This document shows, piece by piece, positions 40,145 to 47,993 of a stretch of 64,000 nt of DNA; the first letter of the stretch is position 1; every line of letters starts with the position of its first letter. Below the pieces are notes generated by a model, which did not search any database, had not been told where the DNA came from, and saw nothing but the letters and a program-made list of their open reading frames with translations. Source of the DNA: Akkermansiaceae bacterium (GTDB taxonomy: Bacteria > Verrucomicrobiota > Verrucomicrobiia > Verrucomicrobiales > Akkermansiaceae); contig CP059069.1 in NCBI GenBank assembly GCA_017798145.1, positions 3,581,226 through 3,645,225 on the forward strand. The letters run 5' to 3'. The translations under genes and the position numbers were made by a program.

Positions 40145-40412
40145 TGCGGGGTTCTGAGGGTGTGTGATTACCTTGGGTAGCCGCGCCTTTTGCGAGCGCC
40201 GCTGCGTATTTGTGTCCCGGTGATGCGATCCGATGCCGAAAACGTGACCGCAAAGCCTTTTACTAAAAGGTTCGCGAGCGCGTTCCGGCTGGTGGTGGGG
40301 CATCGCAGCTCTCGCGATGTCAAAGAACAAGTTAAACCCAAGGACGGATGGGAGAAAGGTCGGTGGCGACGTAGCCGGGAAGAGAAAAACAATTCCTAAT
40401 GCCCCCATCAAG
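40145..40412. other. Array-cas2 intergenic region with structured RNA potential
   Basis: This 268-bp gene-free gap lies between the last repeat and cas2. It contains a perfect hairpin CCTTTT-ACT-AAAAGG (40256-40270), a second hairpin CATCGC-(7 nt)-GCGATG (40301-40319), and the anti-repeat at 40304-40328. No credible protein frame is present. Depending on transcription direction it holds the tracrRNA gene, the array leader or both. I see no convincing -10/-35 pair or T-run terminator on either strand. Confidence 0.6.
40304..40328. ncRNA. tracrRNA anti-repeat (putative)
   Basis: The + strand here reads CGCAGCTCTCGCGATG then TCAAAGAAC. Against the reverse complement of the CRISPR repeat, 20 of 25 positions are identical. 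Differences are at 40309, 40312, 40321, 40322 and 40327. Read as a + strand tracrRNA pairing a + strand crRNA, four are mismatches and one is G:U. Read on the - strand, three become G:U and two are mismatches. Cas12b enzymes need a tracrRNA, and in type V-B loci it is known to lie near cas2 and the array, so location and sequence agree. Strand and RNA ends are undetermined. Confidence 0.72.
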
Positions 40413-40703
40413 TCAAATGATGGTGACCCGTGATCTTTCCGTATAGGGCTGGCCTAGGGATTCGATGCGGAAGGGGGAGCTTGAAGATTCCTGTCCCAGC
40501 GAGACGAAGAGGATCTGGTCTTCATCGTGATTGATCAGGATGTGGAGGGCGGCGCGCAGGTTCGCGAGACGGAGATCGTCGAGGGGGCACTCGAAGACGG
40601 AGTATTGGATGCGGGAGCCGAAGGACTCGCAGGTTTTGGCGACCTGGCGGAGGCGTTTCGGGTTCGCGATGTCGTAGGAGACGAGGTAGCGGGTGCGGGG
40701 CAT
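40413..40703 (-). CDS. cas2: CRISPR-associated endoribonuclease/integration subunit Cas2
   Basis: A 96-aa protein with the Cas2 ferredoxin-like start MPRTRYLVSYDIANPKRLRQ (conserved Asp11 after the first beta strand) and SRIQYSVFECPLDDLRLANL, the characteristic Q-x-S-V-F-E segment. Cas2 dimers bridge two Cas1 dimers in the spacer-integration complex. It sits 42 bp downstream of cas4-cas1 on the same strand, with a palindromic element in the gap, and faces the array across the anti-repeat region. Confidence 0.95.
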   Translation of the reverse strand: MPRTRYLVSYDIANPKRLRQVAKTCESFGSRIQYSVFECPLDDLRLANLRAALHILINHDEDQILFVSLGQESSSSPFRIESLGQPYTERSRVTII

Positions 40704-40720
40704 GGGGCTAAGCTTTGAAA

Positions 40721-40747
40721 CGGCGACCGAAGATCGCCGCCACGTTT
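40721..40747. repeat. Palindromic element GGCGA-CCGAAGA-TCGCC, copy 1
   Basis: The + strand reads CGGCGACCGAAGATCGCCG followed by CCACGTTT. It forms a hairpin right at the cas4-cas1 stop codon. A near-identical copy lies at 47966-47993, also at a reverse-strand stop codon. It looks like a REP-type or terminator-like dispersed element. Confidence 0.75.
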
Positions 40748-42404
40748 ATCGGGTGGTGAAGCCGTAGTAGGTTTGCGCATCGCCCCGGAAATATCTCCAT
40801 AGCTGGCGGGTCTGGACATCGAGCATGCGGCGGTAGGACATGCGGTAGTCGAATTGGGGATGTTTGACTTCGGTATCAAGACGGCGGAACCACGCGCGCC
40901 AGAATTGCCTTCGCCCGGAGTCTCCCATGAAGACGCCTTTGGAGGTGTGCTCGAAGTCATGGGTGCCGAGTTCCTGACGGTTGAGGAGTGAGAGCGCGAC
41001 GGAATCGGCGATGAGCGGGCGGAACTCCTCCATGAGATCAAGCGCGAGCGCGGGGCGACCGTAGCGCGGTTGGTGAAATACCCCGATGAAGGGATCGAGT
41101 CCGACGGCGTGGCAAATGCCGGTGAGTTCCTTGGCGAGGATCGAATAACCCTGGGAAAGGAGAGCGTTGAGGGGGTCATTGGGAGGGCGGCGGTTACGGC
41201 CTTCGAAGTCGAAGTTTTCTCCTGCGGTGCCTTTGAGCATGGTTTTGAAATGGCGGAAGTAATGGGCGGCGGCGGCCCCTTCGATACCACGCAGGGAATC
41301 GAGATCTTTGGCATCGGGGCATTGGTCGCGGAGGTCGGCGAGTTGCTTGAGGATGAGGTCGGGAGGGGAGCCGTTGCGCATGAGGAGGACGCGCTGGTTG
41401 TGGATTTTCGCGCGGATCATTTCGCGGGCGATGGGCAGGCGGTGCTGAGGGGAGTTGAACAGCCGCGCCTGGCCGAGACGGGCGTCGATCCCGGATTGGG
41501 GCAGTCCGGAAGTGGTGCCGAGGAAGCGACCGGCGGGAGAAAAGTAGGCCACGGGTATGCTCCTTTCCAAGAGGGAGTGGATCGCTTGTGTGCTGGTCTG
41601 GACGGCGCCATACAGATAGACCGCTTGGATTTGCTCGATGGGGTGTTTGGAAACGGTTTCCTCGTTGAGGCGGACTTGGATTTCCCCGCCCCGGCAGCCG
41701 AGGTAGGCTTTCGCATCTTGAATGACGATGATTTCCCCCTGGTCGCCGGGAGGGCGGGGCGGCTCGGTGGTCTTCGGGGCTTTCGAGGTGCCCGACCAGA
41801 AAGCGGATTCGTTGGGCAGGCAGATGGAGTAGGCGGAGCAATGGAGGCAGCGGGGATCATCGAGCAAGGGCGGCGGGCATACGCCGGAGGCCGCGAGGGC
41901 GCGGGCTTCTGCGAGGGTGTCGCGGACGGTTTGGAAAAGTGAGTCGGTGAGAGGGACGGGGATGCGGGATTTTTCAGCGGCGTAATAGACCGAGGCTTTC
42001 TTGATGGGCATTCCGGCTTCGGCGAGAAGCATCGCGTATGCGGCCAGTTGGAGGCAGTCGTTTTCCTTGGCGATTCGGTGGTTGTTTTCGTCGCGGCGTG
42101 CGGTGCCCTTTTTGTAGTCGATGATTTCCCTGCCGGATGCGGTGTTCTCTATGAGGTCGATGACTCCGCGCAGGCCGAGGGTTTCGGATTCCAGGGAAAG
42201 GGAGCGGAGGGAGGAGCGCTCGGAGGGATCGAGGTTTTCTCCCCAGTGGGAGGGTTTGTCGGTGTTGCGGTGGGTGTGAGAACCTGCGGCGGTATCTGCG
42301 TCCTCCACCCAAAGATCCTCGACCCACTGGAGGTAGAAGAGCCGCTTGCAGTAGGAGTAGTTGTGCAGGCGACGGACGGGCATGGGAGGATGTTCCGGAT
42401 TCAT
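40746..42404 (-). CDS. cas4-cas1: Cas4-Cas1 fusion protein
   Basis: A 552-aa fusion. Residues ~1-200 are Cas4: Cys19 in NYSYCKRLFY, RecB-type nuclease residues around GVIDLIENT (Asp83) and IIDYKKG (Asp96, Lys98), and the C-terminal cysteines Cys176, Cys186, Cys189 and Cys195 (CLHCSAYSICLP) for the iron-sulfur cluster. Residues ~223-552 are Cas1, with catalytic Glu375 (LRGIEGAAA), His444 (GVFHQPRYG) and Glu459/Glu460 (DLMEEFRP). Cas4 trims and selects PAM-bearing prespacers; Cas1 integrates them. Cas4-Cas1 fusions are typical of types V-B and I-G (formerly I-U). An internal ATG at 42383 is an alternative start. Confidence 0.96.
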   Translation of the reverse strand: MNPEHPPMPVRRLHNYSYCKRLFYLQWVEDLWVEDADTAAGSHTHRNTDKPSHWGENLDPSERSSLRSLSLESETLGLRGVIDLIENTASGREIIDYKKGTARRDENNHRIAKENDCLQLAAYAMLLAEAGMPIKKASVYYAAEKSRIPVPLTDSLFQTVRDTLAEARALAASGVCPPPLLDDPRCLHCSAYSICLPNESAFWSGTSKAPKTTEPPRPPGDQGEIIVIQDAKAYLGCRGGEIQVRLNEETVSKHPIEQIQAVYLYGAVQTSTQAIHSLLERSIPVAYFSPAGRFLGTTSGLPQSGIDARLGQARLFNSPQHRLPIAREMIRAKIHNQRVLLMRNGSPPDLILKQLADLRDQCPDAKDLDSLRGIEGAAAAHYFRHFKTMLKGTAGENFDFEGRNRRPPNDPLNALLSQGYSILAKELTGICHAVGLDPFIGVFHQPRYGRPALALDLMEEFRPLIADSVALSLLNRQELGTHDFEHTSKGVFMGDSGRRQFWRAWFRRLDTEVKHPQFDYRMSYRRMLDVQTRQLWRYFRGDAQTYYGFTTR

Positions 42405-42445
42405 GGGGGATTGACGGAGTTGGTTCAGTTGACTAAGTTTTCCCC

Positions 42446-42715
42446 ATGCAGGTTACGATCCATGAGGCGAAGACACATCTTTCGCGGCTGATCGCCGCTG
42501 TGGAGAGGGGGGAGGAAGTGGTCATTGCGAGGAGGGATAAACCGGTGGTGGAGCTGCGAGCCGTTGAATCCCCTGCAAAAATCAAGCGTTCTTCGGGATG
42601 TGGCGTTTTGGCCGGGTATTTCAGTGATTCGCTCATCGAGCGCCTCACCAACGATCCGGAACTCGACAAGCAAATTGAAGAAGACTTCGAAAGCTTTGTG
42701 GAAGATTGGAAATGA
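42446..42715 (+). CDS. Phd/YefM-type antitoxin inside the cas locus
   Basis: An 89-aa protein beginning MQVTIHEAKTHLSRLIAAVE, then RGEEVVIARRDKPVVELRAV: the Phd/YefM DNA-binding fold. The acidic tail (DPELDKQIEEDFESFVEDW) is expected to wrap the toxin. It is divergent from cas4-cas1 across only 41 bp and its stop overlaps the toxin ATG. It probably represses its own promoter, which lies in the same gap as the promoter for cas4-cas1, so it could influence adaptation genes too (inference). Confidence 0.9.
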   Translation: MQVTIHEAKTHLSRLIAAVERGEEVVIARRDKPVVELRAVESPAKIKRSSGCGVLAGYFSDSLIERLTNDPELDKQIEEDFESFVEDWK

Positions 42716-43101
42716 AGTTGCTCTTTGACACCCAGGCTTTCCTCTGGTGGTGCTTGGTCGCCCCGCAGATGACCCCTGCGGCTCTCGCAGCCCTGGATGA
42801 GGCCGAGCAGGTGTTCCTCTCGCCAGTGACTCTCTGGGAGATCGGATTGAAGGGCAGCGGAAGGGGATTTGATTTTGATCTCCCAAAGGATTGGGAAACC
42901 GTGCTCCCCGCCCATGCCGAACGCTACCAGATCTCGTGGCTGGCGATATCGCCCCGTCATTGCCGTTTGATTCAGGATTTGCCCTTCCATCACAGAGACC
43001 CCTTTGATCGGATGCTCATCGCACAAGCTTTGGAGGGAGGCCTGTCCGTGATAGGCTCGGATGAGCAGTTTGAGAAATACGGGGTGGAGAGGATTTGGTG
43101 A
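42712..43101 (+). CDS. VapC-like PIN-domain toxin inside the cas locus
   Basis: A 129-aa PIN-domain RNase. The first acidic residue is in MKLLFDTQAFLWW, the second in SPVTLWEIGLK, and the third pair in HRDPFDRMLIAQA, followed by GSDEQFEKYGV. These are the Mg-binding carboxylates of VapC toxins that cut RNA. The ATG overlaps the antitoxin stop (ATGA at 42712-42715). The gene ends four bases before the cas12b stop, so the two run convergently. The pair lies in the opposite orientation to all cas genes. Confidence 0.92.
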   Translation: MKLLFDTQAFLWWCLVAPQMTPAALAALDEAEQVFLSPVTLWEIGLKGSGRGFDFDLPKDWETVLPAHAERYQISWLAISPRHCRLIQDLPFHHRDPFDRMLIAQALEGGLSVIGSDEQFEKYGVERIW

Positions 43102-43105
43102 GGGG

Positions 43106-46100
43106 TTAGATGGGGATTTCGTCGGACAAGCCCCAAGCTTCCAGCCGGCGCTGATTGAGTGCGGCGCAGCGGGCGTAGATGGCTTGGTTCACGGCAGACC
43201 AGAGGGCGAGGCCGGAGACCAGTGGTTGGCCCTTCAAGGAGGCGCGATCATCGAGCAGATTGCCGTCCGGTCGGACGAGGCCATCTGGTTCGTAGAAGAA
43301 ATTCGGGGATGCGCTTTTGGCGAATTTCTTAGAGATAACCGAGGTGATTTCGATCTTTCCGGCGTCCTTGAAAGCGGCCTTTTCACGGGCGTTCTTTTGC
43401 ACGGCAATGTAGTTGCCTTTCTCCATCTTCGCGCGGACACGGCGGTGAATGGCGATGCAAGATGGTGCCGCGACGGCGCGAAGGCCTAGATTGATCGCGG
43501 CGTTCACATCGGATTGGATCGGGTTACCATCGCGGGCTGCGAGGAAGAGTGGGCCGCCTGCAACGGGGAAGTACAGGGTGCGTGGTTTCTTTCCTGACGC
43601 GATGCGGGCAGAATTTTCCTTGGAGATGATTTCAAATTGTTCGAGAATATCTTTTGCAGCCAATGCACGGATCCTATCGGCTTTGCCCGCGGGTTGCGTG
43701 GTTTTTTCGAGAGAGGTTTTTTGATAAGGTTCCAGTTGGTGAAGTTCCTTGAGTCTTGCTCCGGGCTGGCCGTTGCGGAAATGGAAGCGCGAGGAGTAGG
43801 CGGGTGCGATCTCCAGGACGGGGATACCGAAAGGCTCTTCTGCGAGCATCTTTAGCTTGTCTCGGACAGCGCGGTGCGCCCATTTCATCAGACGCGAATT
43901 TTCCGATGGGGCGCGACCTTGGCTGGAGAGGTAGCGGGAGAGATCCTCCATGACGATGAAATCGACGGGTTCCCTGCCTGGGGATTTTTCATATTCGCCG
44001 TGGATGTCGCGGAGACTGCGCTCGGCTTCCGGAATGCTGTGGGCTTTCAGTGAAACACCGAGGGCTTTCGCGAGGATGAGGTGAGCGGTCTGGTTAACAC
44101 GCTGCTCTTTCATCCGGTCGATTTTATCGAGGAGGTTCTGGCAGGGTTCGCCGGATTCTCGGCCTTGGTCTTCGCGGCCGAAGTTCGCGGGAACGTGCGC
44201 TACCTTATCGAGCGAGCGGTTGTAGCGGAGGAAGAGGCGTCTTAGGTCTTCGAGTTGCTCAAGGCGCGACATGGAGAGGCCGCGCTGGCCACGGATTTTC
44301 GGTGTGGCATCCATGAACGGGACGGGGGTGAGATTCCCGTAGGGGCTTTCGCCGCCGCGGTCGATCCATTGCCAAATTTTACCGCGCAAGGGTGCGACGG
44401 AGTTTGCCAAGTTTTCGAGATGGGTCTGTAGTTCGTGACGCAAAGCGGCGAACAGGTCGGCGGAGGCGTTGCGGAAATCAGGGATGGTGGTCTCGGTTAG
44501 GAGCGGGATGAGGGCTTTGACTTTTTCGTCTTCGTAGTGCGCGAGTTCAGCAACCTGGCCTTCGATGACTTTCTTTCGTTTTTCGGGATCCTGGATTTCG
44601 TGTGCCTTGAAGCAACTCCAGCGATGGTAAGCGGCAAGGCGGCTGAGGCGGCGATTTGCGATACGGAGGAGCTTGTCATTCAACTCGGGGAGGCTGAGAT
44701 CGCCGTGGGGGCGTAGCCATTCGGTGGCTTTTTCGATGTCTAGTTTTTGGGCAAGGCTGATGGCGGCAATGTATTCTTCCGGGCTGGGCATGCGTCCGGT
44801 TTTACCGGATTTTTCACGTTCCCATTTCCCCTTGTTCTGGATTTTCAGGTCTTCTCCTGGGAGTCGGTACATTCCCGAGTCGATGACGGTTGCGAACCAC
44901 TCGCGGATGCCGTCAGAGCCGATGGGGATGACGGGTTTGTTGGTATTGGCCTGATGGCAGGTAACTTTTAGTAGTGCCCATGCGCCGGCGTTACGCTGGC
45001 CGAGGTCGTTGGATAGGATGGTGAAGCCGTGCTCGACGATACGGGGGTTTTCCCACCAGCGGTTCTTCTTGGTCGCGTCCCTCTCTGTGCCCGGCCAGTG
45101 GAGATGGATGGATTTGTCTTTGGTGCCATTGAACTGATTTTTCCAAAGGGCTGACTTTCCAAGGAATTGGTGGAGAGGCTCGGCATCCAGGGAAACGGGG
45201 AAGTTCAGGAGGTGTCGGATTTTTCCATCGGCATCGCGATCCGGCATGAGGGATACGGCGCTATCGAAGGCGGCGGCTTTCTCCGGTGCGGGGAGTCCGA
45301 GGGCGGCGGTCATAGGCTGGAGCCATTTTGATTCCGCTCCTCCGAGAAGTTCATCGCGGCGGAGTCGAGGGGCGGAGTAAAATATGCGGACTCGCGTTTC
45401 TTTGAGGTGCGTGCCTGTCTGGAAGGCGATGGCGGTTTCCACGAAATGGCGTGAAGGAGCGTCCCCTTCGCCGGGGATTTCACCCAGTTTCACCTTTGCG
45501 AGTTTGTCCCCTAGGTCGGAAAACATGAAGAGCCTGCGTGAAAGATCCGGCTCGGCAGGGGTGAGCTTGATGGGGAGGCGAAAACGTTCAATTTCGCGTT
45601 CCAGCCGATGAATCTGGATAGCGGCTCGAAAGATTGCGATGCTTTGTGCGGACTTCTCCTGTTCATCTTCGTCGTCGGAAACTTTTTTTCCGGTCTGCCA
45701 GAGGGGGCGGTAAGTTTCTGTGCAGAGCAGGAGGAACAGTTGTACGGATCCGATCTCTCGCTTGTTTTTGTCATCGGCTTGGAATTTTTTTACCACCTTC
45801 TCCAGTTCCTCGGTGCTTGCTGTGAATTTTTCCTTTTCCCAGAGTTCGATGACATCGCGCAGGCCGCGAACGGAGCCGGTGCTGATCTGCCACTCGCCTT
45901 CGTTGAGGTTTCTGCCGAGTTCTGTTTCGAGGTCTGTGATCAGTTTCCATTTTGCCTCCCAGTCCTCGCGGCTTTTCCCGTATCTTGAGGGTGCTGCGAC
46001 TTCGGTGTCTTCATCGCCGGATTTCGGGGCTTCGTCGGTGCGCCAGAGGAGGAAATCGCGCTCGTGGATGGCGCGGTGGAGTTTCTCTTCGCGTTCGATG

Positions 46101-47242
46101 GTTTTGAGATTGAACTGGTTGAGTGCTTTGAGGGCTTCCTTGAAGGCGGCGATGTCGAATTCTTTCCAGACGGGAAGGCCTTCAGATGCCGGGTTCCAGA
46201 TCGGCAGTGAGGTAAAAGCCGGGAAAACGTAGCCGCGATTTCCACGGGCGAGTTTGATGGGATCGTCACCGAGGGAGCGGAAGAGGCTTTCGTCGTCTTT
46301 TTTGGCGGAGACTTTTGTCGCTTTGGGTGCCTTGATCCCGAGGCGTAGGAAGCGGCGGGTGAGTTCGCTGGGAAAGTGGATGAAGGTGATCGCCGAGAAG
46401 GTGAGATCTTTTGCGGCTTTTCTGTTTTTCGGTATGGAAATCTCATCGGGAAGCGTGGCGATTGCATCACGGTAAGCGGAGAGTTGTGTGGCCGGTTCCA
46501 CCCCGAGATTCTCGAGAGCTTCGGTGAGGCGCTTGCTAGGATTTTCCAGCATCGATAAGAGATGGGAGATGGCTTCGTGGAGGCGCGCTTTAGCATCATT
46601 GCCTTTGTAGAACTTGCCGGGTTGGAGCTTCACACCCGCCCATGAGAGATCCATTATGGCGGCGATGGATTCGAGTTCAGCTTGGGAGGGTTCCGAATGA
46701 AGAACATTCGCGAGGGTGTCGGAGCCGGAAGTCGATTCGAGAGATGAAGCGCTGTAGTCCCAGGTTGGATTGGTTTTGGGATCGCAGAACCGCGGGAAAT
46801 ATCCGCGTCCTCCCTGCTGGATGGCCGCGTCGCCTCCGCATTTTGAGAGCAGAAGGGTGAGGGAGACCATGCGGACATTTTCCGGGGCTTCATTACCTGT
46901 GAGGATGGCTTTGAAGCCTTCCCCGATCGTGGCGTTGGTTGGTAGCGCGGGAAAAGTCCTTCGGAGAGAAGCCCTAAGTCCGGATAGTGGTGATTGGTTG
47001 CGAGGATGCTTTTCCCAGGAGGCGTCCAAGCGAACGCGAAGATCACGAATGACGCGGCTCGGTGATGATTTGTCCGCAAGTGATCCGAGGGCGAGCAGGT
47101 AGTAGTTCACGGCATCTTGGAAGATGCTGTGGTGCTTCCAGAGCGGGCAAGAGAGGGGATCGCCGATGGTTGATGTATGGGTATTGCCCTCCGAATCGAT
47201 GATTTCGAGGGATTTGGCACGGCCTTGGTAGATGCGGTTCAT
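43106..47242 (-). CDS. cas12b: Cas12b-like type V-B effector nuclease
   Basis: The start MNRIYQGRAK at 47242 gives 1378 aa; the frame is open 75 codons further but that part is not protein-like. RuvC-I is ILSNDLGQRNAGAWALLKV (Asp746). RuvC-II is IVMEDLSRY (Glu1099), followed by APSENSRLMKWAHRAV and PAYSSRFHFRNGQPG, which closely mirror the Cas12b segment PPSENNQLMQWSHRGV. RuvC-III is IQSDVNAAINL (Asp1245). All three catalytic acids are kept. It would cut DNA guided by crRNA and tracrRNA. Alicyclobacillus Cas12b is 1129 aa, so this one is about 250 residues longer, mostly in the recognition half before RuvC-I. Last gene before the convergent TA pair. Confidence 0.93.
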   Translation of the reverse strand: MNRIYQGRAKSLEIIDSEGNTHTSTIGDPLSCPLWKHHSIFQDAVNYYLLALGSLADKSSPSRVIRDLRVRLDASWEKHPRNQSPLSGLRASLRRTFPALPTNATIGEGFKAILTGNEAPENVRMVSLTLLLSKCGGDAAIQQGGRGYFPRFCDPKTNPTWDYSASSLESTSGSDTLANVLHSEPSQAELESIAAIMDLSWAGVKLQPGKFYKGNDAKARLHEAISHLLSMLENPSKRLTEALENLGVEPATQLSAYRDAIATLPDEISIPKNRKAAKDLTFSAITFIHFPSELTRRFLRLGIKAPKATKVSAKKDDESLFRSLGDDPIKLARGNRGYVFPAFTSLPIWNPASEGLPVWKEFDIAAFKEALKALNQFNLKTIEREEKLHRAIHERDFLLWRTDEAPKSGDEDTEVAAPSRYGKSREDWEAKWKLITDLETELGRNLNEGEWQISTGSVRGLRDVIELWEKEKFTASTEELEKVVKKFQADDKNKREIGSVQLFLLLCTETYRPLWQTGKKVSDDEDEQEKSAQSIAIFRAAIQIHRLEREIERFRLPIKLTPAEPDLSRRLFMFSDLGDKLAKVKLGEIPGEGDAPSRHFVETAIAFQTGTHLKETRVRIFYSAPRLRRDELLGGAESKWLQPMTAALGLPAPEKAAAFDSAVSLMPDRDADGKIRHLLNFPVSLDAEPLHQFLGKSALWKNQFNGTKDKSIHLHWPGTERDATKKNRWWENPRIVEHGFTILSNDLGQRNAGAWALLKVTCHQANTNKPVIPIGSDGIREWFATVIDSGMYRLPGEDLKIQNKGKWEREKSGKTGRMPSPEEYIAAISLAQKLDIEKATEWLRPHGDLSLPELNDKLLRIANRRLSRLAAYHRWSCFKAHEIQDPEKRKKVIEGQVAELAHYEDEKVKALIPLLTETTIPDFRNASADLFAALRHELQTHLENLANSVAPLRGKIWQWIDRGGESPYGNLTPVPFMDATPKIRGQRGLSMSRLEQLEDLRRLFLRYNRSLDKVAHVPANFGREDQGRESGEPCQNLLDKIDRMKEQRVNQTAHLILAKALGVSLKAHSIPEAERSLRDIHGEYEKSPGREPVDFIVMEDLSRYLSSQGRAPSENSRLMKWAHRAVRDKLKMLAEEPFGIPVLEIAPAYSSRFHFRNGQPGARLKELHQLEPYQKTSLEKTTQPAGKADRIRALAAKDILEQFEIISKENSARIASGKKPRTLYFPVAGGPLFLAARDGNPIQSDVNAAINLGLRAVAAPSCIAIHRRVRAKMEKGNYIAVQKNAREKAAFKDAGKIEITSVISKKFAKSASPNFFYEPDGLVRPDGNLLDDRASLKGQPLVSGLALWSAVNQAIYARCAALNQRRLEAWGLSDEIPI

Positions 47243-47363
47243 GGGGGCTGATTGGTGAAGTATGAATTTCCGACGATGTGTTAGATTGACGGGTGGAATG
47301 CGTGAGTCGAGGTGAAAGACTGGGATGATTAGATGTTGAGTGATGTTTGCGGACGATCTGGGA

Positions 47364-47923
47364 GGGTGTGGGCGTAAGTTGGCACTTGGGATTGTGGCTT
47401 CTCCGAGAATGGAAGGCGGTTGTTTTTTTGTCGGGCGGTCAGCGCGCAGGCACTTGCCCTGAATCACGCGCAGACGGCGGGCTGGGGCTTTCGTTTTGCC
47501 TTGGCTTTGCGGGGAGGCTGGGAGCTTTGGCCCGGTTTGCGGAAGCGGGAGCTGTTCCAGGGGATGGGTTGTCCGTTGAAGAGGACGCGGAGGCCGGTGA
47601 GGAAGAGGCCTTGGTTTCCGTCGGGGCTGTGGCGGACGGCGACGACGTGGTAGGCGGTGCCGGGGCGGAGCGGGCCGTCGGGGAAGGAATAGGCGGAGAG
47701 GGGGATGCCGGGCGGTGCGCAGAGGGGGCGGGAGAGGTCGGTGTTGTAGGCGACGGCTTTGTGGCCGGGGCGGAATGTTTGCATGGGTGTGCCGGGGTTT
47801 GTTTCAGGGGGTCATTCGAGGGTGAAGACGCCGGTGGGTGTGGGCGTAGAAGGGCATGGCGTGTTGGGTGGCAGAAAGGGGTTTCCATTTTTCCTTGGGC
47901 TGGCCTTCGAGGGTGTGGGCGTA
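47364..47923. repeat. 13-bp GGGTGTGGGCGTA, three exact copies upstream of cas12b
   Basis: Exact copies lie at 47364-47376, 47836-47848 and 47911-47923. On the reverse strand each encodes Y-A-H-T in some frame. Two are preceded by ATG-like starts (MNSYAHT, MPFYAHT). They may be remnants of duplicated gene starts or regulatory sites. Confidence 0.7.
47464..47784 (-). CDS. Small conserved-looking hypothetical protein (106 aa)
   Basis: Starts MQTFRPGHKAVAYNTDLSRP and continues into a beta-rich stretch (GPLRPGTAYHVVAVRHSPDG) that reads like a small SH3-like or Sm-like barrel. The last 25 residues are basic and low-complexity (KPGQSSQPPRKAKAKRK), possibly nucleic-acid binding. I do not recognise the family. 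It lies 221 bp upstream of cas12b on the same strand. Confidence 0.55.
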   Translation of the reverse strand: MQTFRPGHKAVAYNTDLSRPLCAPPGIPLSAYSFPDGPLRPGTAYHVVAVRHSPDGNQGLFLTGLRVLFNGQPIPWNSSRFRKPGQSSQPPRKAKAKRKPQPAVCA

Positions 47924-47932
47924 GGAATTCAT
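47804..47932 (-). pseudogene. Possible relic of a Cas3 HD-nuclease N-terminus
   Basis: A 42-aa frame reads MNSYAHTLEGQPKEKWKPLS followed by ATQHAMPF and an early stop. Type I Cas3 HD domains typically open with Y-x-A-H-S-L-x-G-x-P-x-x-x-W-x-P-L, which matches well over ~18 residues. The rest of Cas3 is absent. If real, a type I interference gene once stood next to this type V-B locus. The match is short and could be chance, or could mark a different small gene. Confidence 0.4.
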
Positions 47933-47965
47933 TTTTGGGGAAAGCAGAGATGCTGATTTGGATGA

Positions 47966-47993
47966 GGTGGCGACCGAAGATCGCCACCACGTT
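47966..47993. repeat. Palindromic element GGTGGCGA-CCGAAGA-TCGCCACC, copy 2
   Basis: An 8-bp perfect stem with a 7-nt loop, followed by ACGTT and the stop codon of the 95-aa gene on the reverse strand. It shares the core GGCGACCGAAGATCGCC and the flank CCACGTT with the copy at 40721. On the reverse strand the loop reads TCTTCGG. Confidence 0.8.

Noticed and set aside
36100-40167. Long open frames on both strands across the array, with recurring VSSSSTSREL, PSQALPHRGNCG, RLKLFHIAGTAA and SSRDVEELET
   Set aside because: They are translations of the stop-free 36-nt CRISPR repeat in different frames; spacers change the frame at random.
47243-47467. 75-codon N-terminal extension of Cas12b
   Set aside because: It lacks protein-like character and overlaps the 106-aa gene region; homologous Cas12b sequence starts at about MNRIYQGRAK.
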